Source: Cheilinus undulatus
Lineage: Eukaryota > Chordata > Actinopteri > Labriformes > Labridae
Direction: 5' to 3'
Length of the DNA stretch: 64,000 nucleotides
Assembly: GCF_018320785.1 (NCBI RefSeq)
Contig: NC_054876.1
Location: 23,582,212-23,646,211 of the forward strand
This document shows positions 26,067 to 37,500 of the stretch, one piece after another. The notes under the pieces were generated by a model that searched no databases, was not told the origin of the DNA, and saw only the letters and a program-made list of their open reading frames with translations. Within the stretch, counting starts at the first letter, position 1. Each line of letters begins with the position of its first letter. The translations under genes and the position numbers were made by a program.

Positions 26067-26945
26067 ATATGGTGTGTGCCATTAGATATTTTGGCTTATG
26101 CTCTTGGGTTGTAATTTAGACCAGGGTAATTTAATGGTATGTTAATAACAACAACAGCAAAAAAAAAAATAATAATAATAATAATAATAAAATAAAAATA
26201 AAAATAAACAACGAATAATGCTCCCAATAAGGCCTGGATATACAGCAAATATTTGAGCCTGTAAACCCTTTGACCAGGTTAATAGAACAGGAGGGTGGAA
26301 GTGTTGCTAGGTATGTTAAAGACAAGATAAAGCGCTACATGGTGACGCTCTTAATCACAGACGGATGTGTCAGCGTCAACATTGCTCACAATACAGACTG
26401 TATGAATCACATGTCGACAATGAAACGCAGTAAACGCAGCCATACTCAAGTAAATCCAAACGAAGGATGAACGAGAAGTTAATAAGTGGTGGCATAACAA
26501 TAATACACGTTCTAAAAATATATGATGTACTTAAGTATTTAAAACACACACTAAAAAATCACGAAACATTTTTTCGATGGGATAAAATGCTCAGAAAAAA
26601 TTTCCACTCTTTATAGATAATTGAAAAATAACAACAACAAAATAAAATTACTTTAAGAAAAACAACCTATCATCTACAGTCTTACGGTCTAGTTATTATG
26701 TGACCTAGCAGTTATAATTTCTGAAGTGCAAAAATATGTTAAAATGCATTAACTAAGCAGTGTTACGTGTTTATTTCGGAACAGCTGGAGATAGATATTT
26801 ATTTGCTTCTAGTAGCGATTTGCCTTGTTTATTTTTTGTGACATTTCGATGCAAAGGCATTTAAGGATAAAACAACTTGCAGCTATATCATTCTTTTGAT
26901 TATGTCACTATGGTAACAAAGCTTTTATATCTACGTCATGTCCGG
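26067..26945. promoter_or_regulatory. Head-to-head intergenic region between rnf145 and ublcp1
   Basis: This is about 0.9 kb between the two proposed first exons. The flanks are CpG-containing and the middle is AT-rich. It includes an A-rich (TAA)n tract at about 26159-26210. No TATA box is obvious on either strand at the flanks. A shared, bidirectional promoter arrangement is inferred from gene orientation. Confidence 0.4.
26159..26210. repeat. A-rich (TAA)n simple repeat
   Basis: A run of A is followed by about eight TAA/AAT units and then AAAT repeats. It is a low-complexity tract with no coding potential; the Leu/Phe-rich minus frame over it is spurious. Confidence 0.9.
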
Positions 26946-27081
26946 CCGGATTTGGGACGCCAGGAAGAAGAAAGTGTGTGCCTCGCGCTGAATGAAGCTT
27001 AACGGCAAACTTCATTCATTCAAACTTCAACCGAATTTGACAGTATTTGCCAACTATCACATGTTATTTTTGCTCTTCCAG
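26946..27081 (+). other. Candidate non-coding first exon of ublcp1
   Basis: A GC-richer stretch beginning near CCGGCCGGATTTGGGACGCC leads to a consensus donor, TTCCAG|GTAATG, with exon end 27081. A matching acceptor with a pyrimidine tract, TCTCTTTTTTCAAG, ends at 27383, opening the exon that carries the ATG at 27509. The start of transcription is only approximate. Confidence 0.5.
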
Positions 27082-27508
27082 GTAATGTTACTCATCCCGT
27101 GTAGCTTAGTCAGCTAATGTGAGCGAGTTGACCAGTTGCCTAGCATGTTTACATTGTTGCTAGCTAATGTTAGCTGTCTCATGCTAAAAATATCAACATC
27201 AGGGACAGTCACTGTCACCTGTGATTAGGTGGCATTTGCCTATTGTGTATTTGATTATCTAGATAAAACGAACCATGCGTAACTGTTGTGACGACAAGTT
27301 TTGCTTACATTGTTTTGCTGAAGCAATAGTCGAAGACATCCTGACACCTCCCCTTGTTTTGTTTCCATCTCTCTTTTTTCAAGGTGTACGTGTGCATGTA
27401 TGTCACTTAAGCTTGGCAGTTACATTTTGAGAGTGTGTGCACTTGTCTGTGCACGTGCAGCTTCTATTAAGTGTGTGTGCGTATGTATGTGAGGAGCCCG
27501 TGTGAGCC

Positions 27509-30500
27509 ATGTCAGTATCAGTAATCATAAAATGGGGAGGTCAGGAGTACAACATCAGTTCTTTGTCTGAGGAGGACACAGTGTTGGACCTGAAACAGTC
27601 CATTAAGACTCTGACTGGGGTGTTGCCAGAGAGACAGAAACTGCTGGGACTTAAGGTGAAAGGTGAGAGGCCATATCTTTTGGCGCTAATGTAAATAAGG
27701 AAATGTGATGTTGAAACCAGATGGAAGATATCTTGACTTGATTGGTCTTTGTAGGTTTTGTTTTGGGGTATTTTTGTGAGCAATGTTTGAAATTTCTTTT
27801 ACTGTAAATATCTGATATTTAGTGTGTAAATATGGTGATTAATCAGCTTGTTTGTTAGCTTCTGTATTTTCCTATTTTGATTTTAATCTTTCATTCTTTC
27901 CTCTAGGCAAACCTGCAGAGGATGAGGTGAAGCTAGGCTCTCTGAAGCTGAAGCCAAACACTAAGATCATGATGATGGGTACCAGAGAGGAAAGCCTGGT
28001 AGGTGTCAGGGTGAATTTAAACAAAAACAAGACACAGGACACTGACTTGAGTAATACTGTTTTTATTACCACACAGTGGTGCATCAATATATCACATTTG
28101 CTTTCTGGCATACTCTGTCTTTTAATGTTTTTTCCTTGTGAAGGAGGATGTCTTAGCTCCTCCTCCAGAGAACGATGATGTGGTTAATGATTTCGACATT
28201 GAGGAGGAGGTCATTGAAGTGGAGAACAGGTTTGTGTTGATAATTTTTTATTGTTTTGGCTATATAAAAGCTAGCTAAGATTTATAAGTGGACACACTGT
28301 ATATGTGTATATCTAGAACACAAATATTGTTCTATGTCCTCAGAGAGGAGAACCTTGCTAAAATTGCTCGTAGAGTGAAAGACTATAAGGTGGAGGAGCT
28401 GAACCCTCCCAGAGAAGGCAAGAGGCTTTTGGTACTAGATGTGGACTACACATTGTTTGGTGAGTTAGAATGACACAGATATTCGATTGATTGATTTATT
28501 GATTGATTGATTGAAATGTTAATTTTTAACTTGTGAAAAAAGAAGGAAAAAAGAAAGTTATCATACAAAGCCATAGAGACATATACAAATAAATAAATGA
28601 AGTGATGCAAATGAAACGATTACACTTAATGAAATATGTAGATTACATTTTGGAAAGGAATGGGAAGAAGTATGCACGTATTTAATCTCACCCCTTTTTC
28701 AAAATGAAGAACAAATCATTTTTATGCTAACATTGAAATAAATCCATATAACAATTCTTAACATTTTTTCAGCACATTTTACTACATATTCATCCAGTTT
28801 GTACTGCAACAATATATAAATTACTCACAATATACACCTCAATCAAAAGATGCTATTATATTTAAGCACCTTATAAAATATATTTTTTTGGATAGTCTTT
28901 TGTTTTGTAACAATGGGGCTGAACAATTTGCAAAGATAATCTTATTGCGATTTTTTTTCCAATTTGCAATTATAATTTGATTATTTTAGGTTATTCATCT
29001 TATGTATAACTCAACAAACACAAGCAAAATAATCAGTCTATCTTACAATCAACATAATATTAGAAATAAATAAACTCAAATGGTATCAGATTTGAATTAT
29101 TTGGACTCATATTGCAAAGTTGATATTATTGCTATTTTGAACTGGACTAAAATTTCTCTATTAACCTTTTTTTGAATAAGAAAATCATATAAGGACAAGA
29201 AAAGTAGTAATTTTGTAACCTACCTTAAAAATAAGACACTCAAATGTTTGCATAATGTGTAGAGCGTAACATCTCTGCTGCAAAGAAATTGCATTAAACT
29301 GTTATTTTTACACATTTCAGGGTTACAGAAATGTTGCACTGCCTGTGCTTTAAAAAAAGCAGAGGGCTAAATTGTGATTTACTCTATTTTTTTTATTAAC
29401 TGCTCAGCCCTACTTAAGACAGAGAGCAAAGAAGGGGGCACTGTCTAAAATGTAATGTTACCAAGGTAATTGTGCAAGTTGGACAGTGTGCGGGGGTTTC
29501 TCTGCAACTTCTGTTGATTAAAAATAATAAATTGCCCTATAATAGTTGCCTGGCTTTTATGTGTAGTTTCTGTGGTATCAAAATTTGTACCAAAGTTTAA
29601 ATTTAGCCTATTTTGTCAATTCTAGTCTTCACATATTTTGTTCAAATGTAGTCTGGGAGAGCTTCAGGGTTGACACTTCTGAATTAACATAAAGCTCTGA
29701 CATCAGGTATTAGTTGATAGGATAGGACGTAAAGCATTCACTGTCTGATTTGTGTGTTTAGATCACAAGTCGTGCGCAGAAACGGGTCAGGAGCTGATGA
29801 GACCATACCTACATGAGTTTCTTACATCAGCCTATGAAGACTATGACATTGTCATCTGGTGTATGTATTCTATCTTCACTTCTTCTCTTGTTATTAAATC
29901 TCTCCTGAACTTAAATGCATTGTTTCATATAAATGAGCTGGCGAATGTTATTTATAAAAATATGTGTCTTCATTCAATTGTCTCAGTACTCAATTGTGAT
30001 AATAACTGTGCAGCATATTATTAAATGGATAGATTACGGTGTGTCTCAATGACTTGCGGTCTATAATGTAATGTTTTTGTCTGTTGTAAATATATTTTAA
30101 GCATTTGATTTTTTATTTCACTGTTTTCTTGTAAAAGTTTAATCTCACATGTACTCTCTCTTCTTAGCTGCTACAAGTATGAAGTGGATCGATGCTAAAA
30201 TGAAAGTAAGTATCCTACGTGATGTTTTTTTGTGTTCTTTTTCAGAAGAATATTTTTATCACCCATCATCAGTCGACTGAAAAATTACTGTACTCTACCT
30301 CTTTATGCCAAAAGAGGGCACTGTTGAACAATTTAACTGGCAATATGTGGGTTCTGTCAGGTAACAGAGGTTAACACTGGCGTGTGTGTGTATGTTTGTG
30401 TGTTGAGGAGCTGGGAGTGACAGACAATCCTCACTACAAGATCACCTTCATGTTGGACAGTGCAGCAATGATCACAGTACACACTCCAAAGAGAGGAGTA

Positions 30501-31167
30501 GTGGAGGTTGGTACGCAGACAGCTGATCCTACTTTTAGAATACTGTCCTGTTCTGTTAGATTAGATTGCTGATATTATCAGTTATTTTGCTTTATGAAAA
30601 GGTAATCTATTGTGTTTTATGGCATGCGCATATCCAGGTGAAGCCCCTGGGTGTGATATGGGGGAAGTATGGAGAATTTTACAACAGGAAGAACACCATA
30701 ATGTTTGACGACATCGGACGAAACTTCCTCATGAACCCACAGAACGGACTAAAGGTAGGCAGTCAGCAGCAGTGTCGTCATAACATGACCTATCCCTCAT
30801 TATTGTAGCATTTTGCACACATTTGAAGACAACTTGCGTGGCTTTTTGTGTCAGATCCGACCCTTCATGAAGGCCCACATGAACAGGGAGAAGGACAGAG
30901 AGCTGTACAAACTGGCTCAGTACCTCAAAGAAATCGCCAAGCTTGAAGATTTCAGTGGTCTCAACCACAAACACTGGGAGAGGTATGCACACACGAAACA
31001 GTCGTATTATAGTAGCCACATAACACACTCCAAAACCTGTGAAAAGTACTTTCAGGAGAAATAGAAATCAACATCATTTACAAAATACTTTTAAGAATTA
31101 AACATTTAGATGTGTTTTTATGTGAATTTGGTTGTGCAGGTACCTATCTAAGAGGCAGCACCACTGA
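27509..31167 (+). CDS. ublcp1: Ubiquitin-like domain-containing CTD phosphatase 1, 10 coding exons
   Basis: The exons are 27509-27662, 27907-27998, 28144-28229, 28344-28459, 29762-29860, 30168-30205, 30408-30506, 30638-30754, 30855-30982 and 31140-31167. All phases agree and the total is 957 nt, encoding 318 residues, the same length as human UBLCP1. The start is the ATG in GAGCCATGTCAGTATC, giving [20 protein letters not shown]. An N-terminal ubiquitin-like domain spans residues 1 to about 80 and binds the 19S proteasome in known orthologues. The FCP1/HAD phosphatase domain follows, with the catalytic DxDxT signature LVLDVDYTL at about residues 140-148 (Asp143 and Asp145). Conserved blocks [20 protein letters not shown] and [17 protein letters not shown] follow. 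Known role: nuclear 26S-proteasome phosphatase. It probably shares a promoter region with rnf145. Confidence 0.97.
28475..28720 (-). mobile_element. 3' end of a non-LTR retroposon in reverse orientation
   Basis: A GATT tetramer run at about 28481-28515 is, on the minus strand, an AATCAATC-type tail. It is followed inwards by a block containing GGGAAGAAGT and the complement of AAAAAGGGGTGAGATT. This resembles the 3' UTR of fish LINE (L2-like) elements. It is 5'-truncated, as is normal for such insertions, and lies in a ublcp1 intron. The family assignment is tentative. Confidence 0.45.
28914..29412. mobile_element. Old hAT-like MITE (CAGCCCTA family)
   Basis: The left end TGGGGCTGAACAATTTGCAA and the right end CTGCTCAGCCCTA are imperfect inverse complements. 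The left end is near-identical in type to the ends of the element at 54811-57421. The interior is AT-rich with no coding capacity. Flanking octamers (TGTAACAA and CTTAAGAC) do not match, so the target duplication has decayed or the ends are slightly misplaced. It lies within a ublcp1 intron. Confidence 0.65.
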
Positions 31168-31603
31168 AGACAGACTACACCCTCTGCAAAAACTTGAAGA
31201 CTCCTTCTCCCCAGTGTTGAGCCCTTTCAAACATCCACACAAACTATTTGCTACTACAAGCCCCTCATTTCAACCTTTATGACAGATCCCATGCTAACCA
31301 GCTCTTCAAAGCTCAGGACTGAGATGGGCTTCCCAATTTCTGTGTTTGCATGTTATTTGTCTTTCCTAGGCCATGTACATTTTGTACAAAATATTGTTTG
31401 CATTTTTAAAATAATGGCTGTTATTATCGGTTTCTGTGGTACTTGTTAAATCCACCCGTGTGAGTTAAACACTTTAAAGGTTTGAGGCCCCATGTCTTGA
31501 GCCTTTGAGACTCACAATCAACAACAAACTGACTTCAGTTAGGTTAAATTCACAGTTTAAAAATCATATCTTAACAGCTTTTAAACATACTTGGTCTTCC
31601 ACA

Positions 31604-32427
31604 TACAGTACTGTGCAGAACTTTTAGGCATGTTTGGGTCAAAAATTGAGGCTGAAGTAAGGTGTAGATTTGGCAAGTAAGCCTGCCTGAGGGCACTTTT
31701 GGGTGGGAAGGAGGATTGATTCAACCCTGGTCGTGCTCTGGATGTCTTTGCATATTACCAGGGGCATGGCATAGTAATTTGTTGAAAAAATAACAAAGTC
31801 CACACCTTTGGGGCAGAGTATAAGCCTGCCACACACATAAAGATTTTTAGATCTGTTCACTGACTACCACAGTCTAGGCCTGGTCTTATCTCTCAAAACT
31901 CCAAATCTCGCGCGGTCACACATGACTTTAAGGTGAAGAAGTTACTGTGATTAGAAGTTAGCTACATGCTAAGTCCATTACGGTTTTCATTTTGGTCCAG
32001 CTCCCTCCTTTGACGGTTAGTTTATGGTATGTTTTTTAGTACACATGGTTAAACACTTGCTTAGTTGACACAAACTAACAACTGGCACAATTATCGTGTA
32101 GTGTGTAGCCTGCTTAAAGGATGGACGTGGTGAGTAAGCATGGCCTAGGGTACCATCTGAGTGAGTAGTAGGGTTGCCACAAGCCCCTGTTTGTACTGTG
32201 GATATCCACAGTGGATATCTGTGGATCTCTCTCTGGGCGCATTTCCAGGGGTGAAAAGGCCTGGACAATAGAGATGCCATCAAGCTTGACCTTGGCTGCT
32301 GAGCGACATGTGTGTCGACATGTATCTAGCTTGATTTTTGCAGCTGACCCCTCCAGCCCCTAGGCTGTGGCACATCAGGCCCTGTGGTTAGCACCCTACA
32401 TACCTAAAACTTCTGTACATGACTGTA
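31604..32427. mobile_element. Non-autonomous Tc1-type element
   Basis: The left end TACAGTACTGTGCAGAACTT and the right end, whose inverse begins TACAGTCATGTACAGAAGTT, form inverted termini of about 26 bp. Both edges fall at TA. The 824-bp interior lacks a transposase. It sits inside the proposed ublcp1 3' UTR. Confidence 0.8.
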
Positions 32428-33467
32428 GGTTAAAGATTTTTCTTCATGGTGAATTGTAGTTTGTGTGATGTTGCTTGTCTCTCAGTTAAGAGATGGCGTA
32501 CTCTGCTGTGAGTATCGAGTGTTAATGCTCTGCAATGCAAGCTAAAACAAAATTCTGTAAACAAAGTTCTCCTAACAAGAAAAGTTTACCTTTTGTGTAT
32601 TTTCAAGAGATTGAGATGGACCAAGAACAAAGAGTGATGACGCTATTGAACATTTGTAATTGTTTACCTTAGTTCATGTGGTGAGTTTAGTACATGCAAC
32701 ATTGAAGGAAATCAAGTGAAAATTACGGCATTGTGTTCAGAACACTAAAATATCAAAAATGAATCCAAGTCATTTGGCAACAATCTGCTGCATGCAGCTA
32801 CCACAGTCTGAAATGTAATATATGCAATAATCCTCAAACCACTGTGACACTAAAAGAGGCTAAGATTGAGATTTGTTACAGTTATCATCACCTGTTATAA
32901 CTTGATATCTCGCTGCTTGAGGATTGGAGAAATCCTACATGTTTTCTTTACACAAATATACTGTAGGTGCTTAAGTAGAGGGTGAGCTTTTAATGAGGGG
33001 ATGGGAAGAGTGTTTTTGTGTTTGTTTTTGTTTTCTTGTTACATGCCAGCTCTGTTGCATTGCTAAACACACACTCTTTGTTACAGTTGGTGTTTTTTTA
33101 GACCATTTATTAAACTGTTTTTGTTTCTAGGGATAGTACTTTAAAAAGTGAGGAATGATGCAAGAAACTGACTGCACAAGATGTGGAGATTCCTGTTGTT
33201 TTTGTTAGCTTTTCTTGAATGAGATTAATGTTTTTGCACTTGATGTCAGTGTTTATTTTAAGTTATGGATAAAGAAGTGGAAGGGCTGTGGGAGTGTATG
33301 GAGCACCTGAAGCTCTTGGAAACATCAGGGATGGGATTTTCAGATTTCATCAGGATTACAGTTCTCTTTGAGATTTAAATCCTTAAATTTCTTGGAATGA
33401 TCTCCTGTGATCGGCCTTTTTAGTGTTTCCCTCATCACATCTCTATCATCCTGGCTGTAAATATGAC

Positions 33468-33473
33468 AATAAA
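33468..33473 (+). terminator. Poly(A) signal, likely ublcp1
   Basis: AATAAA follows CTGTAAATATGAC and is followed by CCTTTTTTGTACC. It is the best canonical signal downstream of ublcp1 before the il12b 3' end on the other strand. Confidence 0.5.
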
Positions 33474-33549
33474 ACCTTTTTTGTACCTAGATTGTCTCTG
33501 TTGTTTATTACACTTTAAAGCTTCCCTGTGAAGAGTTTTGCTGGTTGTG

Positions 33550-33690
33550 GCTAGGGGTGGACTGATTATCGGCCTGGCAGATTATTAATGCCAATATTTT
33601 GCATTTAGCTGATTATCAGTAGAAAGCATTTTATTTACTGATAATCGTCCAAATCAATAATTCAAATGTGCAACTTTGGCTCCACTGCAA
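33550..33690. repeat. Fragment of a hAT-like element (GATTATCGGCC type)
   Basis: TAGGGGTGGACTGATTATCG is the terminal sequence of a common teleost hAT type. GATTATC words recur over the next 100 bp. No right end was found within 1 kb, so only a fragment is claimed. Confidence 0.4.
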
Positions 33691-33904
33691 GGTCCATCTT
33701 CCACTCTGGTTTTGTTTTTACTCTCTATAGCCTCAGCTAATGTCCTGCCCACAACACAATCTGACTGGTCTGATGTCACACAGCAACCAGCCAATCAACA
33801 CTGAGGTTTGAGTGACACACGGAGTGTGCAGCATCGTTTCCTGTTTTCTGCTGCTACTGTGTTACTCTGTGCTGTTCCTCCTGTTGACAGAGTTAATGCT
33901 AAAT

Positions 33905-34175
33905 TGTTTATTTCTCTTAAAGGTCACATCTGCAGAATGCTCTTTTTCAGGCTTTTCTAACAAAGACGTGCCTCTGGCCTGTCCACAATGCCCCCAAGAA
34001 TCAGAACCCCTACCCTCCCAGCTCTTTCTCCACCTTTCAGAAAATGTGTGCCGAAACAAGCCATTCTCAGATTTTCCCTTCATGATGTCATGTGGCATTT
34101 AGCATTGCCCCCAGGTTTGGTTGGCCCTCCTCATTTGGAAGAAAGTTCTGATCAGGAGAGCCACATCTAACACCA
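33905..34175. mobile_element. Truncated copy of the MITE at 39990-40607
   Basis: This region shares long ordered blocks with 39990-40607: GGCTTTTCTAACAAA, CTTTCAGAAAATGTGTG, CATTCTCAGATTTTCCC, ATGATGTCAT and CCCCAGGTTTGGTTGGCCCT. The terminal AGGGGACATATT is missing on both sides, so it is a partial copy. It lies in the convergent interval between ublcp1 and il12b. Confidence 0.75.
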
Positions 34176-34337
34176 ACAGAACGCTCCCAGTGGGAGCTTT
34201 AAGTCATATACTATGAAAGCTGAAGCTATAGCATATTTTCAATAAATTAGTGCAGTCACTGCTGTAACTGGAAAACATTTGCCATGATATGCATGAAAAA
34301 ATACAGTATACATTTTTTATGAGTCATTGATTTTAAT

Positions 34338-34343
34338 TTTATT
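34338..34343 (-). terminator. Candidate poly(A) signal for il12b
   Basis: The plus strand reads TTTATT, which is AATAAA on the gene's strand, about 185 nt after the il12b stop codon. The intervening sequence is AT-rich, as expected for a cytokine mRNA 3' UTR. Confidence 0.4.
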
Positions 34344-34526
34344 ATGAACAACTTCTTAATAAATACAATCAAATTCCAATTGCATAAAATAAGTGAATGA
34401 TCAATAAATACTGTACATGTACAGACTCATTGCTAAAGCCCAGCTTTGCTTTAAAAATCTTAAAAACTAAAAAAAAAAAAGAAATACTTCTTCTCATTTC
34501 TTCATGGCCACAGTCCGTGACAGGAT

Positions 34527-37500
34527 CTAGCATTTCACATCGTTTCGATTCACCCTGAAGACAGAGAGGTTAGAAAGACACAGTAGTGGTCAGAGAAATG
34601 TATGGATGAATCATGAATACTCAAGTGGTTTTAGTATTAAACTTACATGCAATTACTCCAGTGGCTGAATGGCCCTCTGGTGAATTTGTCCTGAGCCCGC
34701 ACACAGAAAACAAACCTTCTTGTTTTGACATTGACCTCGTACTGAGTCTGCTCAGTGGTGTTGTACTACATGAGAGAAGAGGCTTCATATCAGACTCAGT
34801 GTACTTGGTTAAATGCAGCTTCAGACATAACTTTGAACTATTCTTTAGTAAATAATGCATGTATTGACTTACCTCTATGTGATCCTCACTGCTGCAGTCA
34901 TTTCCACTGTGGACCACCTTCACCTCAAACTGCAGGCGGAAATATGTGCAGGGCTTTTCCCAGGACTCAGGGTAACCCCAGCTGAACACTCTTCTGTCAC
35001 TGGTCTGTAAGTTTGGGAGCATTGCTGGCCTCACTAAAAAAAGTGAGGAAACAGCGGGTATTGATTTAAATATTTGCTTCACAAATGGGCCAAAAAGTAG
35101 AAGCTAAATTTTCAAGAGGAGCAACTCTTTAAAGTTTTCTGACAACTTTTGTCAAAGTACCCCATTTAAAAATTACTGAACAATGGAAAAACAAATCAGA
35201 CAACAATGAAAGTATAGATGCTGTAAGCAGGCATATATCCTTACATTCAATTGACTCCATCATTATCTCAGGATACTAAAGCTTATTTTCTCATTTTAAT
35301 GGATTAATTTATGTCATTATTTCAATATCAAATCTGGTTCCCCTTGAAGAGATCATTTTCTGATGATCTAGAGCGGTGGTTCCCAACCTTTTTTATGTTT
35401 TTTTTTTTTTTTTGGAGATCCCCCTACTTGTATCTAGAAAAAGCTGAGCCTCCCCAAGACCCACATAAAATGTGGAATGTCAAAAATCATAATTGATCTG
35501 AATTTTTTCATTTACAAAACCCTAAGAAGGTAGGTTCACACACATCTATTAAAGTCCTTTCAATATAGTATTAAAAAGGTGTGTTATCACAATTTCAGTT
35601 AATTTATGCAAATCCATTTTTGACTACTTCAGAGCAGACATGCCCCAGGTTGGGAACCATAATGCAGAACAAACATTAGCTTGATCACTATAATAGTCCT
35701 GGTTGTGACCATGTAACCAATGCCCATACTAAGAGGTTAAATCTATTTCTATGTATATGAGATAATTTTGACAAAGTCTCACAAGAACAAAAGGAAATAA
35801 CTCATCATGTAGCATAAAAAATGCATGACTGCTTAGGGCTGCCATAAATAGCTCTGACACAAGCATTTAAACACTCACCAATATCTCTGAGGTAGAAGGT
35901 CTTACTGTAAGCCTCCAGGAGAGAGTAGCTGCGTATGTAAACAGTGATGGAGATGCTGTGCTGCTCCTCGTTGTGTTGGCAGTCTGTGTCCTGACAGCGG
36001 ACCCCTGAACCATCAGCATCCAGTACACAGGGAATCTTTTTCAGATCACTGAGAAGAGGAAGACAATGATAAATACAAATATATCTAAAACAGGATTTTG
36101 AGGGGTGATTTTTGTGTTATTCTGTCCTCACCGCTCAGCCTTCACCAGCAGCACAGCAGCGTTGGGTCTGTCCTCCGTTCTTGTCCAGGTGCAGTGGAAT
36201 GAGCCTCTGTAGTTTGGAGCTGTACAGTGGATGTGACCTGGAGGGACACAAACAGAGTCGGTGTAATCCTCTGTTGAAACTGTATGGTTTACATACAACA
36301 CTCACACAAGCCACGAGCATTTTTATGTGTGTCAGGGGATTCCTTTTGAAGGTCCTGGCATTTGAAGCTCCTGCGGGGACTCTGTGTTTGTGGGGATTTT
36401 TGCGCCCCCAGTGGACAAAACAGTGTCTCTTATTTCTTTGGTGATTTTGTCTTTTAAATGGGCTTATAGAGTTTGTTTTTCATGGGTGTTCTTTGGATGT
36501 TATTTCTGGGCTTTTTGTGCCTTTATTATAGAGTGGGACAGTAGAAAGAGAGGGAAACAGAGATAAAAGGGCAAGGAATGGCATGCAGGAAAGGAGTCCC
36601 AGATTAGACTTGACCCAAGCTGCCCACAAGGAGCATGACCTACCCATCTGGCCACAAGTGGTTTCAACAACAAAAACAATACTTCTATTTAAAATGTACA
36701 TTAAAATTGTTTAGCTAATCACTTCAACACAGTCTGGCTACAGACTGCAGATCTCAGACACCCCCTCTTGCATACCACTACTGTGAGACTCCACATTTGT
36801 CAGGACTGAAATACACACTAAACGTTTCCCAGAAAGACTGGTTTAAACTTACAGTTAGTGTTAGGGTAAGGTTTAGGATATCAAAAGCTGAAAGTCAAAA
36901 AGTTCCCCTGCAAAACATGATTACAGACAAGCTCGAATCTGAAGAAGAGCATATTGACTCCATATAGCACTTGATTATTAATAAATGCCTGATGTGGAAG
37001 CTCCTTGGTGTGCAGACTTTTTCTCTTTGCCTTCTACTTTGTTTTGGATCCAACACTCTGTCCCCAGTCACAGTGCTGTTTGGTACATGTCTTCCCCCAC
37101 TCTCCCCATATTTTCTGTCTCTTTTCAGCTGTCCTATCTAAATAAGCTAACCAAACTAGCTCTAGCCTTAGTAGTAGTAGTAGTATTAGTATTAGTAATG
37201 TAGGTACACCTCATACAGTTTTGCAAGTCTCATAAACCCATATTCTATGCACATGAAAAAGCTACGTAGCTAATGTAGCTAAAGCTAAAGCTAAAGCCAA
37301 CAAAGCTATATTATCCTATGCTACATTTGTTAAGGACAGCTTTGCTATTTAAGCTACAAAGCTACATTACCTTTGTGACTATATTTGCTAAAAGCTCATG
37401 TTGATACAGCTCATGTTGCTGAAGCTCATGTTGCTAAAGCTAATGTAGTTACATTGGCTTATGAAGTGCTGTTAACAAGGTAGCTAGCATAGCTACATTA

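Larger units (their letters stand above)
31168..33490 (+). other. Putative ublcp1 3' untranslated region
   Basis: This runs from the ublcp1 stop codon to just past an AATAAA at 33468-33473, which is followed by a T-rich stretch typical of a cleavage region. A Tc1-type MITE occupies 31604-32427. No further exons are visible. A shorter UTR ending before the MITE cannot be excluded. Confidence 0.5.

Noticed and set aside
28906-29420. 8-bp target duplication for the hAT-like MITE at 28914-29412
   Set aside because: Flanking octamers TGTAACAA and CTTAAGAC do not match, so I do not claim a duplication there.
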